Of a stretch of DNA of 64,000 nucleotides, positions 16,454 to 26,411 are shown piece after piece. The notes below the pieces were generated by a model. It searched no databases, was not told the DNA's origin, and was given only the letters and a program-made list of their open reading frames with translations. The first letter of the stretch is position 1; every line of letters starts with the position of its first letter. Source of the stretch: Psychroflexus salis (GTDB lineage: Bacteria; Bacteroidota; Bacteroidia; Flavobacteriales; Flavobacteriaceae); NCBI RefSeq assembly GCF_014640175.1, contig NZ_BMGL01000005.1:124001-188000 (forward strand), in the 5' to 3' direction. A program made the translations under genes and the position numbers.

Positions 16454-19012
16454 TTATTCGTTTGTTGGTGCATCATCTTGCGGTGCTGCATCAGTATTAT
16501 TCGTTTGTTGATTATTTTCTAAATTATCAGCTTCTTCGTCAATTTCTTCGTCTTCGATAGCTATTTTAGCAACTGCAGCAATGGAATCGCCATCTTTTAA
16601 ATTGATTAATCGAACTCCTTGCGTGGCTCTACCCATGGTTCGCAGTTCTTGCATAGACATTCTAATAGCCACTCCAGACTTTTTAATAATCATTAAATCG
16701 TCTGCATCGGTAACATTTTTAATCGATACTAAATCGCCAGTTTTTTCTGTAATTGAAATGGTTTTCACCCCTTTTCCACCACGATTGGTAGTACGATAAA
16801 TCGGGTCACCCGATTCTGGGTCATCTATAAATGTACGTTTACCATAGCCATTTTCTGAAACAACCAATACGGTTTCTTCTTTTGGGTTGTTAACGGTTAT
16901 CATACCAACAACTTCATCTTGATTAGAACCTAAGGTAATTCCGCGAACACCAGAAGCATTCCTTCCCATAGGACGAGTTTTGCTTTCTTCAAATCGGATA
17001 GCTTTACCTGATTTTAAAGCAAGCATAACTTCAGACTCTCCATTGGTTAGTGTAGCCGAAAGTAATTCGTCTCCTTCTTTAATAGTAATGGCATTAATTC
17101 CGTTGGTTCTTGGTCTTGAATACTGTTCTAAAGATGTTTTTTTAACCTGACCTTTTTTAGTAGCCATCAACACGTAATTTGAATTTACGTAATCTTCATC
17201 TTTTAAATCTTGCGTACAAATAAAAGCTTTTAGCTTATCATCTGGGTCGATATTAATTAGATTTTGAATAGCTCTTCCTTTAGAAGCTTTAGTTCCTTCG
17301 GGAATTTCAAAAACACGCATCCAGAAACATTTACCATTTTGTGTGAAAAACAGCATGTATTGGTGGTTGGTTCCCACAAACAAATACTCAGAAAAATCTT
17401 CGTCTCTTGTAGTTGTTGCTTTCTGTCCTACTCCGCCTCTACTTTGTGTTTTATATTCAGACAATGAAGTTCGCTTAACGTATCCTGCATGAGAAATAGT
17501 AATGACAACTTGTTCATTAGGAATCATATCCTCCATGCTCAAGTCACCACCAGCATATTCTATAACAGAGCGGCGTTCATCACCATATTTTTCTTTAATT
17601 TCAAGCAATTCATCTTTAATAATTTGCATTCTTCGTTCTTCGCTGCCTAAAATATCTTTTAAATCTTCAATCGTTTTCATCAAATCTTCATATTCAGATC
17701 TAAGCTTATCTTGTTCAAGACCGGTTAATTGTCTTAAACGCATTTCAACGATTGCCTTAGCTTGAATTTCAGATAATTCGAAACGCTCAATCAATTTAGC
17801 TCTTGCTTCGTCTGCGTTAGATGAGCCGCGAATAATTTTAATTACTTCATCAATATGGTCTGATGCGATAATTAAACCTTCTAAAATATGAGCTCGTTCT
17901 TCTGCTTTACGGAGTAAAAATTGTGTTCTACGAGTTACTACATCGTGTCTATGTTCTACAAAATGATGAACTAAATCGCGCAAATTCAACATTTGTGGTC
18001 TTCCTTTTACCAGTGCAATATTATTTACACTAAAAGAAGATTGCAATGCAGTATGCTTATATAAGGTATTAAGAACTACATTAGGAACCGCATCTTTTTT
18101 CATAAAATAAACAATACGCATTCCGTTTCGATCAGATTCGTCGCGTATTAAAGAGATGCCTTCAATTTTTTTATCGTTTACTAAATCGGCTGTTTTCTTA
18201 ATCATATCAGCCTTATTCACTTGGTAAGGAATTTCAGTTACGATAATACACTCTTTACCATTTACTTCTTCAAAAGAAGCTTTAGCACGCATAACTACTC
18301 TTCCACGTCCTGTTTTGTAGGCTTCTCTTACTCCGTCGTAACCATAAATAGTTCCTCCGGTAGGAAAATCGGGAGCTTTAATAAACTCCATTAAACCTTC
18401 CACATCAATTTCTTTATTATCGATGTATGCAGAAACGCCTTCAATTACTTCAGTTAAATTATGTGGAGCCATATTCGTGGCCATACCAACAGCAATTCCA
18501 CTAGCACCATTTACCAATAAGTTAGGAACTCGGGTAGGTAAAACAGTAGGTTCTTCAAGCGTATCATCGAAGTTTAATGAAAAATCTACGGTTTCTTTGT
18601 CTATGTCCGATAGTAATTCTTCACTAATCTTACGCATTCTCGCTTCAGTATATCGCATTGCTGCTGGGCTGTCTCCATCTACCGAACCAAAGTTACCTTG
18701 CCCATCAACTAATTGATAGCGCATACTCCAATCCTGTGCCATCCTTACCATTGCATCGTAAACCGAAGTATCTCCATGCGGATGATACTTACCAAGCACT
18801 TCACCTACAATTCTAGCTGATTTTTTATGTGGGCGATTCGATAGAACGCCTAATTCATTCATTCCAAATAAAACCCTTCTGTGTACTGGTTTAAGACCAT
18901 CCCTAACATCGGGTAAGGCTCTTGAAACAATTACAGACATTGAGTAATCAATGTAAGCTGTTTTCATCTCGTCTTCAATATTGATAGGAATCAATTGTTC
19001 GCCGTCTGCCAT
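16454..19012 (-). CDS. gyrA: DNA gyrase subunit A
   Basis: An 852-residue type II topoisomerase subunit. The winged-helix/tower region starts at the N-terminus, with catalytic Tyr121 in [10 protein letters not shown]. The quinolone-determining region is [20 protein letters not shown], with Thr82 where E. coli has Ser83. The C-terminal beta-pinwheel (about 500-820) includes the GyrA-box-like SRGGVGQKA and [10 protein letters not shown]. The acidic, Gln/Asn/Asp-rich tail is poorly conserved. The start ATG at 19012 gives the expected [16 protein letters not shown] beginning. Confidence 0.97.
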   Translation of the reverse strand: MADGEQLIPINIEDEMKTAYIDYSMSVIVSRALPDVRDGLKPVHRRVLFGMNELGVLSNRPHKKSARIVGEVLGKYHPHGDTSVYDAMVRMAQDWSMRYQLVDGQGNFGSVDGDSPAAMRYTEARMRKISEELLSDIDKETVDFSLNFDDTLEEPTVLPTRVPNLLVNGASGIAVGMATNMAPHNLTEVIEGVSAYIDNKEIDVEGLMEFIKAPDFPTGGTIYGYDGVREAYKTGRGRVVMRAKASFEEVNGKECIIVTEIPYQVNKADMIKKTADLVNDKKIEGISLIRDESDRNGMRIVYFMKKDAVPNVVLNTLYKHTALQSSFSVNNIALVKGRPQMLNLRDLVHHFVEHRHDVVTRRTQFLLRKAEERAHILEGLIIASDHIDEVIKIIRGSSNADEARAKLIERFELSEIQAKAIVEMRLRQLTGLEQDKLRSEYEDLMKTIEDLKDILGSEERRMQIIKDELLEIKEKYGDERRSVIEYAGGDLSMEDMIPNEQVVITISHAGYVKRTSLSEYKTQSRGGVGQKATTTRDEDFSEYLFVGTNHQYMLFFTQNGKCFWMRVFEIPEGTKASKGRAIQNLINIDPDDKLKAFICTQDLKDEDYVNSNYVLMATKKGQVKKTSLEQYSRPRTNGINAITIKEGDELLSATLTNGESEVMLALKSGKAIRFEESKTRPMGRNASGVRGITLGSNQDEVVGMITVNNPKEETVLVVSENGYGKRTFIDDPESGDPIYRTTNRGGKGVKTISITEKTGDLVSIKNVTDADDLMIIKKSGVAIRMSMQELRTMGRATQGVRLINLKDGDSIAAVAKIAIEDEEIDEEADNLENNQQTNNTDAAPQDDAPTNE

Positions 19013-19099
19013 AAATTAAATTTTAATTAATTTGTTTGAGCCGCTAATTTACATAAAAAAATCACTATTTTGGCACTACTGAAGTCATAAAACCTGCTT

Positions 19100-19157
19100 T
19101 TTTGTTAACAAAAGATTATTAGCAACTTAATGCCATATTGGCATCATTTTATGGCAT
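19100..19157. promoter_or_regulatory. Operator-like palindromes between gyrA and clpC
   Basis: TTTTGTTAACAAAA (19100-19113) is a perfect 14-bp palindrome. ATGCCA-TAT-TGGCAT (19130-19144) is a perfect inverted repeat, with a third TGGCAT half-site at 19152-19157. They lie 80-140 bp upstream of clpC and 90-145 bp from gyrA. Binding by a regulator is inferred only. Confidence 0.4.
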
Positions 19158-19238
19158 GTTTAGTATATATTTTGTTATTTAGTATTTATTATTAATGGTA
19201 TTGTTTTTGAACAATAGTATACAAATGAAGATAGAAAT

Positions 19239-21800
19239 ATGGACGATAATTTTTCACCTAAAGTAAAAGATGTAATTAGTTTTAGCAAAGAAGAAGCCTT
19301 ACGTTTAGGCCATGATTTTATTGGCACTGAACATTTAATGCTTGGTTTGCTAAGAGATGATACTTGTAAAGCCGTCGAACTTTTAAACAGTTTTGATGTA
19401 GACCTCAACCGACTTCGAAAGAAGGTAGAAATTATAAATCCTACCGACTTTACTTCAAATAAAATTAACACTAACCAAAATTTACATTTAACTCGACAAG
19501 CTGAACGCGCTTTAAAAGCTTCATTTTTGGAAGCTAAGCTTTTTCAAAGTTCATCGATTAACACTGCACATTTGTTGCTTTGTATTTTACGAAATAACGA
19601 AGACCCTATTACCAAACTATTGGGTAAATTAAATGTTAATTACGATAATGTAAAACAAGAATTTAAGTCTATGATTTCAGAAAACGGAAATACGTTTAAC
19701 GAACCTAGAGCAGAATCCTATCCTGAAGATAATCCTGCTGGTGGTAGAAAATCTCCTTTTGAAGGCTCCAGCGACAGTGGTAAATCCTTCAAGTCTAATA
19801 AAAAATCTAAAACTCCCGTCTTAGATAATTTTGGTAGAGATTTAACCGCCATGGCAGAAGATGGAAAACTAGATCCTGTTGTGGGTAGAGAAAAAGAAAT
19901 TGAACGCGTATCGCAAATTTTAAGTAGAAGAAAAAAGAATAATCCTTTACTTATAGGTGAACCTGGTGTTGGTAAAAGTGCTATTGCTGAAGGCTTAGCC
20001 TTGCGCATTATTCAACGAAAAGTTTCCCGTATTTTATACGACAAACGCTTAATTACTTTAGATTTAGCTAGTTTAGTTGCTGGCACGAAATACCGTGGTC
20101 AGTTTGAAGAACGCATGAAAGCGGTTATGAATGAATTGGAAAAGAATGATGATATTATTCTGTTTATCGATGAAATTCATACTATAGTTGGTGCTGGTGG
20201 TGCAACGGGTAGCTTAGATGCTAGCAATATGTTTAAACCTGCTTTAGCGCGTGGCGAAATACAATGTATTGGTGCAACTACTTTAGATGAATACCGACAA
20301 AATATTGAGAAAGACGGCGCTTTGGAGCGAAGATTTCAAAAAATTATTATAGAACCAGCTTCTATTGATGAATCTATTGAAATATTACAAAATATAAAAG
20401 AAAAATACGAAGACCACCATAATGTAGAATTTACGGAAGAAGCTATTTTGGCATGTGTAAAGTTAACATCTAGGTATATGAATGATCGTTTTCTTCCAGA
20501 TAAAGCTATCGATGCTTTAGATGAAGCTGGATCTCGAGTACATATTACTAACATTAATGTACCACAACGAATTTTAGATCTAGAAGAGAAATTGGAAGAA
20601 ATTAGAAAAATAAAGAATACAGTTGTTAAAAAGCAAAAGTATGAAGAAGCAGCTAAGCTTAGAGATGACGAAAAGAATGTTGAAAAAGAGCTAGAAATTG
20701 CTCAAGAGGAGTGGGAAGCGGATGCAAAAGAGAATAAAATTGTTGTGCATGAAAACGACATTGCAGATGTAGTTTCGATGATGACGGGAATACCGGTTAA
20801 TCGAATTGCTAAAACTGAAGGCAATAAACTAGCAGAATTACCCAACACCATTAAAGGAAAAGTTATTGGTCAAGATGAAGCTGTTGTTAATATTGTAAAG
20901 GCCATTCAGCGAAATAGAGCTGGTTTAAAAGACCCTAACAAACCTATAGGTTCGTTTATTTTCTTAGGTCAGACTGGAGTTGGTAAAACTCAATTGGCTA
21001 AAGTACTTGCAACCGAGTTATTCGACAACGAAGATGCGCTAGTGCGTTTAGATATGAGTGAATATATGGAGAAATTTGCAGTTTCTCGTTTAATTGGTGC
21101 TCCTCCTGGCTACGTTGGTTATGAAGAAGGTGGGCAACTTACCGAAAAAATTAGACGTAAGCCATATGCTGTACTCTTGTTAGATGAAATTGAAAAAGCG
21201 CATCCCGATGTATTTAATATGCTGCTTCAAGTTTTAGACGATGGCCATTTAACCGACAGCCTTGGTCGAAAAATTGACTTTAGAAATACCATTATTATTA
21301 TGACATCGAATATTGGTGCACGAAAATTAAAAGACTTCGGTACAGGTGTTGGTTTTGGAACTAAATCTCAAAAAGAACAAGAAAAAGATAACAGTAGAAA
21401 AGTTATTGAAGGTGCTTTGAAAAAAGCTTTTGCTCCAGAATTTTTAAATCGTGTAGACGATGTAATTATTTTTAATGCATTAGATAAAAAACATATTCAT
21501 AAAATTATAGATATAGAATTAGCCAAATTATTCGCTAGAATTGAAGAAATGGGCTACACATTTAGCCTTTCTGATGATGCTAAAGATTTTATAGCAGAAA
21601 AAGGATTCGATGCTAAATATGGAGCTCGGCCTTTAAATAGAGCAATTCAGAAATACATTGAAGATGCATTAGCCGAAAAAATTATCAATACCGAAATTAA
21701 CGAAGGTGATGAAATTAAAATGGATTTTGATAAAGAAAGCAATAAGCTGGTGTTGAGCACAAGCAATACTAAAAACCCTAAATCAAAAGATAATGAATAA
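19239..21800 (+). CDS. clpC: ClpC-type AAA+ unfoldase
   Basis: An 853-residue class I Clp ATPase. Two N-terminal Clp repeats (about 1-150) are followed by AAA1 with Walker A GEPGVGKS (240-247) and Walker [13 protein letters not shown] motif ([15 protein letters not shown]) lies in the middle domain. AAA2 has Walker A GQTGVGKT and Walker [11 protein letters not shown], and a D2-small domain follows. The UVR-type linker and lack of a long ClpB coiled coil mark it as ClpC. It would feed unfolded proteins to ClpP (one is encoded at 45886). The next lipoprotein gene overlaps it by 8 bp. Confidence 0.93.
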   Translation: MDDNFSPKVKDVISFSKEEALRLGHDFIGTEHLMLGLLRDDTCKAVELLNSFDVDLNRLRKKVEIINPTDFTSNKINTNQNLHLTRQAERALKASFLEAKLFQSSSINTAHLLLCILRNNEDPITKLLGKLNVNYDNVKQEFKSMISENGNTFNEPRAESYPEDNPAGGRKSPFEGSSDSGKSFKSNKKSKTPVLDNFGRDLTAMAEDGKLDPVVGREKEIERVSQILSRRKKNNPLLIGEPGVGKSAIAEGLALRIIQRKVSRILYDKRLITLDLASLVAGTKYRGQFEERMKAVMNELEKNDDIILFIDEIHTIVGAGGATGSLDASNMFKPALARGEIQCIGATTLDEYRQNIEKDGALERRFQKIIIEPASIDESIEILQNIKEKYEDHHNVEFTEEAILACVKLTSRYMNDRFLPDKAIDALDEAGSRVHITNINVPQRILDLEEKLEEIRKIKNTVVKKQKYEEAAKLRDDEKNVEKELEIAQEEWEADAKENKIVVHENDIADVVSMMTGIPVNRIAKTEGNKLAELPNTIKGKVIGQDEAVVNIVKAIQRNRAGLKDPNKPIGSFIFLGQTGVGKTQLAKVLATELFDNEDALVRLDMSEYMEKFAVSRLIGAPPGYVGYEEGGQLTEKIRRKPYAVLLLDEIEKAHPDVFNMLLQVLDDGHLTDSLGRKIDFRNTIIIMTSNIGARKLKDFGTGVGFGTKSQKEQEKDNSRKVIEGALKKAFAPEFLNRVDDVIIFNALDKKHIHKIIDIELAKLFARIEEMGYTFSLSDDAKDFIAEKGFDAKYGARPLNRAIQKYIEDALAEKIINTEINEGDEIKMDFDKESNKLVLSTSNTKNPKSKDNE

Positions 21801-22293
21801 GTTTTTAATTTCATTAAGTTTAATTGGATTGCTAACTTCTTGTAAGAATGAAAACAACAAGTCCAAAGAAGCTGAAATAGAAAACAAACAAGTTAAAGAA
21901 GTAACTCCTAGTATAGTTTCTCCTGAAATGGAAGAAATACCTGTTTTAAAAAAGTGTTACACCTATAGAGCTAAAGATCAAAAAGCTAAACTAAATTTAG
22001 AGCTGGAAGACGAAATGGTTACTGGTAAATTAAGTTTTAAAGGAAACGACAATAAAAATGGTTATGTAATAGGACAATTTCAACAAGACACTTTATACCT
22101 TACCTACAAATATGTAGAAGATAATCAAAAAATGGCAAAAGAATTAGTGCTACTAGAAAATAAAGATGATTTTACTTTACAAATGGCCACTGCCAATTAT
22201 ACACAGGTTAAAGGAATTGATGTTATTGCCGATCAAAGTAAAATTAAATTTAATGGACTTATATTCGAAAAGTTCGATTGTAAACAAGAGTAA
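21793..22293 (+). CDS. Putative lipoprotein of unknown function
   Basis: A 166-residue protein with a lipoprotein signal (lipobox LTSC, Cys at about residue 17) and a Lys/Glu/Asn-rich linker. A predicted beta-rich domain follows (LNLELEDEMVTGKLSFKGNDNKNGYVIGQFQ...DTLYLTYKY). It overlaps the clpC stop by 8 bp, so it is co-translated with clpC. A hairpin terminator follows. No known domain is recognised. Confidence 0.7.
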   Translation: MNKFLISLSLIGLLTSCKNENNKSKEAEIENKQVKEVTPSIVSPEMEEIPVLKKCYTYRAKDQKAKLNLELEDEMVTGKLSFKGNDNKNGYVIGQFQQDTLYLTYKYVEDNQKMAKELVLLENKDDFTLQMATANYTQVKGIDVIADQSKIKFNGLIFEKFDCKQE

Positions 22294-22317
22294 TACAATT
22301 TATTTTTCTGAAAATTT

Positions 22318-22344
22318 AAAAGCTGCTGTTTAGCAGCTTTTTTT
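22318..22344 (+). terminator. Bidirectional terminator between clpC unit and rluD
   Basis: Perfect stem AAAAGCTGCT (22318-22327) / AGCAGCTTTT (22332-22341) with a 4-nt loop and three further T on the plus strand. It also serves the convergent rluD gene, ending at 22343, though the T-run in that direction is shorter. Confidence 0.85.
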
Positions 22345-23374
22345 AATATTGCTTACTATGTTTTGCATAATTTCTCCATTTAGCAATACATTCTTGTATA
22401 TCCTGAGGTATTGGAGAATCAAATTGCATCCATTGCTTGGTTTCTGGATGCTCAAAACCAAGAGTTTTAGCATGTAAAGCTTGACGTGGTAAGACTTTAA
22501 AACAATTATCTATAAACTGTTTGTATTTAGAAAAAGCAGTACCTTTTAATATTTTATTTCCTCCGTAACGTTCATCGTTAAATAAGGTATGGCCAATGTA
22601 TTTTAAGTGAACTCTAATTTGATGCGTTCTACCCGTTTCTAGTTTACAACTAACTAAAGTTACATACGTAAAACGTTCAATAACTTTGTAATGCGTAACA
22701 GCAGGCTTGCCAAATTCAGCATCGTCTCCTTCAAAAACAATATTTTGCATTCTATTTTTGGGGCTTCTACCAATATTTCCATCAATGGTTCCTTCGTTAT
22801 TTTCTACATTTCCCCAAACCATCGCCACATATTCTCGTTGACTTGTTTTATGAAAAAATTGGTTGGTTAGGTGTTGCATAGCTGCTTCTGTTTTAGCAAC
22901 AACTAATAAACCACTTGTTTCTTTATCAATACGGTGAACCAAACCCGGACGCTGACTAGAATTGTTTGGGAGATTTTCAAAATGATAGATTAGGGCATTG
23001 ATTAAAGTACCCGAATAATTTCCGTGTCCAGGATGAACAACCATTCCCGCTGGTTTATTTACAACCAACAATGCATCGTCTTCATAAACAATATCGAGTG
23101 GAATATTTTCAGGTATAAGCTGAGATTCGTAGGGAGGATAAGACAAAAGCACTTTTACTTCGTCAAAAGCTTTTACCTTATAATTTTGCTTTACACTTAT
23201 ATTGTTTACATAAATATTACCATCTTTTGCTGCTTGTTGAATTTTAGAACGCGTTGCACTTTCTATGAAATTCATTAAAAATTTATCTATTCGAAGCGGC
23301 TCTTGGCCTTTTGCAGCAGTAAAATGATGATGCTCGTAAAGTTCGTCTTGATCCTGATCAAAGTTATTTTCCAT
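22343..23374 (-). CDS. rluD: Large-subunit rRNA pseudouridine synthase, RluD type
   Basis: A 343-residue RluA/RluD-family enzyme. The N-terminal S4 RNA-binding domain (about 15-85) includes RIDKFLMNFIESATRSKIQQAAKDG. The catalytic domain has the signature Asp in GLVHRIDKETSGLLVVAKT, and GRTHQIRVHLKYIGHTLFND follows. It isomerises uridines in 23S rRNA. Its start overlaps the stop of the upstream PASTA gene by one base, so the two are coupled. Confidence 0.9.
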   Translation of the reverse strand: MENNFDQDQDELYEHHHFTAAKGQEPLRIDKFLMNFIESATRSKIQQAAKDGNIYVNNISVKQNYKVKAFDEVKVLLSYPPYESQLIPENIPLDIVYEDDALLVVNKPAGMVVHPGHGNYSGTLINALIYHFENLPNNSSQRPGLVHRIDKETSGLLVVAKTEAAMQHLTNQFFHKTSQREYVAMVWGNVENNEGTIDGNIGRSPKNRMQNIVFEGDDAEFGKPAVTHYKVIERFTYVTLVSCKLETGRTHQIRVHLKYIGHTLFNDERYGGNKILKGTAFSKYKQFIDNCFKVLPRQALHAKTLGFEHPETKQWMQFDSPIPQDIQECIAKWRNYAKHSKQY

Positions 23375-24012
23375 TAGTTGTTTAAATTGGGATTTGTTTC
23401 TAAGTGCAACGTACTGTCTGCATTTGGCAAACTATCGCTTGGTGGTATTTTTTGACCATATTTCAATTTACCGTCGCCTACTACTAAATTTAGTGTAGAT
23501 GTTTTTTTAATTCGCTGACCAGGCTTAATGGTATCCTTTTCGTGTAACAAATGTAAGACTACATCTGCAATATTTGGTACTACTTTTATTTCGCCAACCT
23601 GCAAACCTACAGATAATAAACTTGGTTTAGCTTGTCGCAAAGATTTTCCAATAATGTTTTTAGGAATTTCAACTTCTGGATATCCGGAAGGGTTTAAACT
23701 AATATAAATCTTACGATTTTCTTTAACAGAGCTACCCGATTTTGGCATCTGATCGGTAACCGATTTTTTAGGAAAATCTGGGTTGTAAGAAGTAGAATCT
23801 ATAACTTCATATCGCAAATTAAGCGATTGGAGCTTTTTTTCTGCAATACTTAATTCTAATTTAGACAAATTTGGAACCTTAATATATTCTTGATGATTAG
23901 TAGAATATTTTAACCATACCAAAGTAGATAAAACAATTAAAGCTATTAAAATAACAGCAATGACAATTTGCTTTATAAAAGTTTTGCTTAAAAGAAATTG
24001 AAAAAAATTCAT
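23374..24012 (-). CDS. PASTA-domain membrane protein
   Basis: A 212-residue protein with one N-terminal TM helix (about residues 12-34) and then extracytoplasmic PASTA repeats: VPNLSKLELSIAEKKLQSLNLRYE, EIPKNIIGKSLRQAKPSLLSVGLQVG, and a third partial unit with IKPGQRI. PASTA domains bind cell-wall muropeptides or act as spacers; here no kinase or PBP domain is attached. It is the first gene of a two-gene unit with rluD, a pairing common in Bacteroidota. A -7 element lies 17-24 bp upstream of the start. Confidence 0.85.
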   Translation of the reverse strand: MNFFQFLLSKTFIKQIVIAVILIALIVLSTLVWLKYSTNHQEYIKVPNLSKLELSIAEKKLQSLNLRYEVIDSTSYNPDFPKKSVTDQMPKSGSSVKENRKIYISLNPSGYPEVEIPKNIIGKSLRQAKPSLLSVGLQVGEIKVVPNIADVVLHLLHEKDTIKPGQRIKKTSTLNLVVGDGKLKYGQKIPPSDSLPNADSTLHLETNPNLNN

Positions 24013-24028
24013 TTGGTACGATTTGGCG

Positions 24029-24036
24029 CAAAGATA
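24029..24036 (-). promoter_or_regulatory. -7 promoter element of the PASTA-rluD unit
   Basis: TATCTTTG on the minus strand matches TAnnTTTG, 17-24 bp upstream of the PASTA gene start. Confidence 0.55.
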
Positions 24037-24412
24037 TTAATTGGAATGACTTAATTATAGTAAAAAAGAAAATCAATTTAAAAGTTAATGCATACTTTGG
24101 CTAAGCTCAGCTTTTATTAGCAGTTAAATTAAGAGACATGACTTTCTTATTTATAACCATATCATCAAACAAATAATAGCATTGGTAAATAAAATCTGCC
24201 TAACACAAAAACACTTAAAATACATTCTTTTTGGAATAGATTAAGGTATTGTAATTAGTATCAACGATTATCAATACTTATAATGTATATTAAATTGAAC
24301 ATTCTAAAGCAAAATATTTACTAAAGTTTAGCTATAAAAACTTTAGATTGCTTATTTTAATTGATGTTTATTTTAATTATATACAAAGGAAGCTAACTAT
24401 AAGATTTAATAT
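24037..24412. other. Intergenic region upstream of the 46-aa membrane peptide
   Basis: About 375 bp, AT-rich, with no gene seen. An inverted repeat CTAAAGTTT (24321-24329) / AAACTTTAG (24338-24346) with an 8-bp spacer lies about 70 bp before the small ORF. It could be an operator or an RNA hairpin; it has no T-run. Confidence 0.45.
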
Positions 24413-24553
24413 ATGAAACTATCAAAATCAACATGGCTGTATATGGCTGCTGCAATTATTACCTTATATGGAATAATAACCGGTTTTTATTTATTTATTT
24501 TTCTTGCATTCCCTGTTGGTTTGTTTGGCTATCAAGATCAGAATAAGAAATAA
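24413..24553 (+). CDS. 46-residue single- or double-span membrane peptide
   Basis: A short frame beginning MKLSKSTWLYMAAAIITLYG, followed by FYLFIFLAFPVGLF and a charged polar tail ending QDQNKK. Two hydrophobic stretches (about residues 8-24 and 25-40) with a Lys-rich start fit an inner-membrane micropeptide. Amino-acid usage is clearly protein-like, there is no overlapping gene, and the spacing fits a unit with the next small gene and dps. Function unknown. Confidence 0.6.
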   Translation: MKLSKSTWLYMAAAIITLYGIITGFYLFIFLAFPVGLFGYQDQNKK

Positions 24554-24620
24554 TACGTTAAATTGAATTTAATCAAACCTAAATTCTCTATAAAAACAGC
24601 TATCTTGGAAAAAAACAATT

Positions 24621-24908
24621 ATGGATACACAAACATTATCACAAAAAATTGAAGAGCTTAAACAAAAGGGATATTTGGTTAATTATTCAGTAAAAGACAA
24701 CCGTATTGTTAATCAAGATGAAAAAATTGAACTAAAAATAGATGACTTAATTATAGATGATTTTTTTAGATTTGAAGGTATGTCAAATCCATCTGATACA
24801 TCCATACTCTATGCCATCAATACAGAAAATGGAAAGAAAGGGACTTTGGTTGAAGGTTATGGAGTAAATAGCAGTATTTCTAAAGCATTAGCTGAAAAAA
24901 TAAAATAG
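24621..24908 (+). CDS. Conserved small protein of unknown function
   Basis: A 95-residue soluble protein (MDTQTLSQKIEELKQKGYLVNYSV...) with a DDLIIDDFFRFEGMSNPSDTSILYAI core and a C-terminal GYGVNSSISKALAEKI segment. Similar small proteins occur across Bacteroidota and are sometimes labelled 'phosphoribosylpyrophosphate synthetase', for which no PRPP-synthetase motif is visible here. It lies upstream of dps, suggesting a stress-related setting, but no function is assigned. Confidence 0.7.
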   Translation: MDTQTLSQKIEELKQKGYLVNYSVKDNRIVNQDEKIELKIDDLIIDDFFRFEGMSNPSDTSILYAINTENGKKGTLVEGYGVNSSISKALAEKIK

Positions 24909-24998
24909 CAACTGTTAAACATAATTTAAAGTGAAGCAAATCCTTAACTATAACTAATATTTATTTTATATTCGTATTTAATAATAAAAACTTATAAA

Positions 24999-25475
24999 AT
25001 GACATATTTAAATTTAGACGAAAATAAAACAAAAGAAACCGTAAAAGAACTAAATAATCTATTAGCAGATTATCACTTGTATTACCAAAAGTTAAGAAAT
25101 TTTCATTGGAATGTAAGTGGAAAAAACTTTTTCGATTTACATGAAAAGTTTGAAGAATTATACGATGATGCAAAATTAAAAATTGATGAAATTGCAGAAC
25201 GTATACTTACTTTAAGACAAAAACCAAAAAGCAACTTATCAGATTATTTAAGTTTGAGTAATGTTAAAGAATCTGATGATGATTTGGAAGATTATAAAAT
25301 GGTCGAAATGTTAATTGAAGATCATGGAATAATTATACAACAAATGCGTAAAGTAGTTAACGTAGCAGATAATGCTAGTGATGAAGGTACGATAGATTTG
25401 GTTGGAGCTTACATCCGTGAGCTAGAAAAGTCTAGTTGGATGCTCGAAGTATGGTCTAAAAAGATTAAAGCATAG
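24999..25475 (+). CDS. dps: Dps family DNA-protecting ferritin-like protein
   Basis: A 158-residue ferritin-like four-helix protein. The Dps ferroxidase pattern is present: NFHWNVSG (about residues 33-40), then FFDLHEKFEELYDDAKLKIDEIAERI. Dps dodecamers oxidise and store iron using peroxide and shield DNA during starvation and oxidative stress. Its stop overlaps the GTG start of the mscS-like gene by one base (TAGTG), so the two are translationally coupled. Confidence 0.92.
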   Translation: MTYLNLDENKTKETVKELNNLLADYHLYYQKLRNFHWNVSGKNFFDLHEKFEELYDDAKLKIDEIAERILTLRQKPKSNLSDYLSLSNVKESDDDLEDYKMVEMLIEDHGIIIQQMRKVVNVADNASDEGTIDLVGAYIRELEKSSWMLEVWSKKIKA

Positions 25476-26392
25476 TGTTTAATTACTCACTACTAAATAA
25501 ATTCTCAGAACTCAAGTCTGAGCTAATTGACAAAATTTCAGGAATGGTAGATTCAATTATTTTGAATCTACCAAATTTTGTTATAGCTATATTAGTATTT
25601 ATAGTTTTTATTATTATAGCCAAATATACAGGAAAACTCGTTGATCGAATTTTTCAAAAAACTACAGCCCAGCGTTCTGTTCGCATCATAATTGTAAAAG
25701 TTACGAAAGTTAGTGTTATTTTACTAGGCTTTTTTATTGCTTTAGGAATACTAAACTTAGATAAAGTATTAACTTCAGTTTTAGGAGCAGCAGGTGTAAT
25801 TGGTTTAGCAATTGGTTTAGCACTACAAGGCACCTTAAACAATACCTTTTCTGGCGTAATTTTGAGTTTTTTACCACGAATCCAAATAGGCGATTGGGTA
25901 GAAACTAACGACTTTAGTGGTAGAGTTACCGATATAGATTTGCGTAGTGTTGTATTGCAAACCGCAGATCAAAATCAAGTAATTATTCCCAATTCCAAAA
26001 TAGTAGATACACCATTCAAAAATTTTTCAAGAACGCATAGAGGAAGAATTAGCCTGTCTTGTGGTGTCGGTTATGAAAGTAATTTGGAAGAAGTACAACA
26101 ACTTACAGAAAATGTAATTCAAAACACTTTTGAACAAAACATAGGCGAAGAAATTGAATTTTATTACCAAGAATTTGGAGACAGTTCTATCAATTTTATT
26201 GTTCGGTTTTGGACTAATGTTAGAGATCAAAAAGATGTATTAAAAGCTACTCATTTGGCTATACTAGCTATTAAAAGAACTTTTAATGAACATGATATCA
26301 ACATACCTTTCCCAATTAGAACCTTAGATTTTGGAAAGAATAAATTCCGATCTGAAACTATTCAGATTAACCAAGATTCAAAGCAAACTTAA
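25475..26392 (+). CDS. Small-conductance mechanosensitive channel, MscS family
   Basis: A 305-residue protein with three predicted TM helices (about 33-52, 70-90 and 95-115). The third is Gly/Ala-rich (GAAGVIGLAIGLALQGTLNNTFSGVIL), the pore helix signature of MscS. A cytosolic beta domain follows (QIGDWVETNDFSGRVTDIDLRSVVLQTADQNQVIIPNSKI). It gates on membrane tension and protects against hypo-osmotic shock. The start is GTG at 25475, overlapping the dps stop; ATG codons further downstream would still keep the pore. Confidence 0.9.
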   Translation: MFNYSLLNKFSELKSELIDKISGMVDSIILNLPNFVIAILVFIVFIIIAKYTGKLVDRIFQKTTAQRSVRIIIVKVTKVSVILLGFFIALGILNLDKVLTSVLGAAGVIGLAIGLALQGTLNNTFSGVILSFLPRIQIGDWVETNDFSGRVTDIDLRSVVLQTADQNQVIIPNSKIVDTPFKNFSRTHRGRISLSCGVGYESNLEEVQQLTENVIQNTFEQNIGEEIEFYYQEFGDSSINFIVRFWTNVRDQKDVLKATHLAILAIKRTFNEHDINIPFPIRTLDFGKNKFRSETIQINQDSKQT

Positions 26393-26411
26393 GTCACTTT
26401 AAAGTTTGCTT
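26381..26411. terminator. Hairpin spanning the mscS/bshA convergent ends
   Basis: A perfect 10-bp stem AAGCAAACTT (26381-26390) / AAGTTTGCTT (26402-26411) overlaps both stop regions. The T-tracts on both sides are short, so termination strength is uncertain. Confidence 0.5.

Noticed and set aside
19175-19471. 98-residue minus-strand frame over the start of clpC
   Set aside because: It is the complement of well-conserved ClpC coding sequence and has no recognisable protein features.
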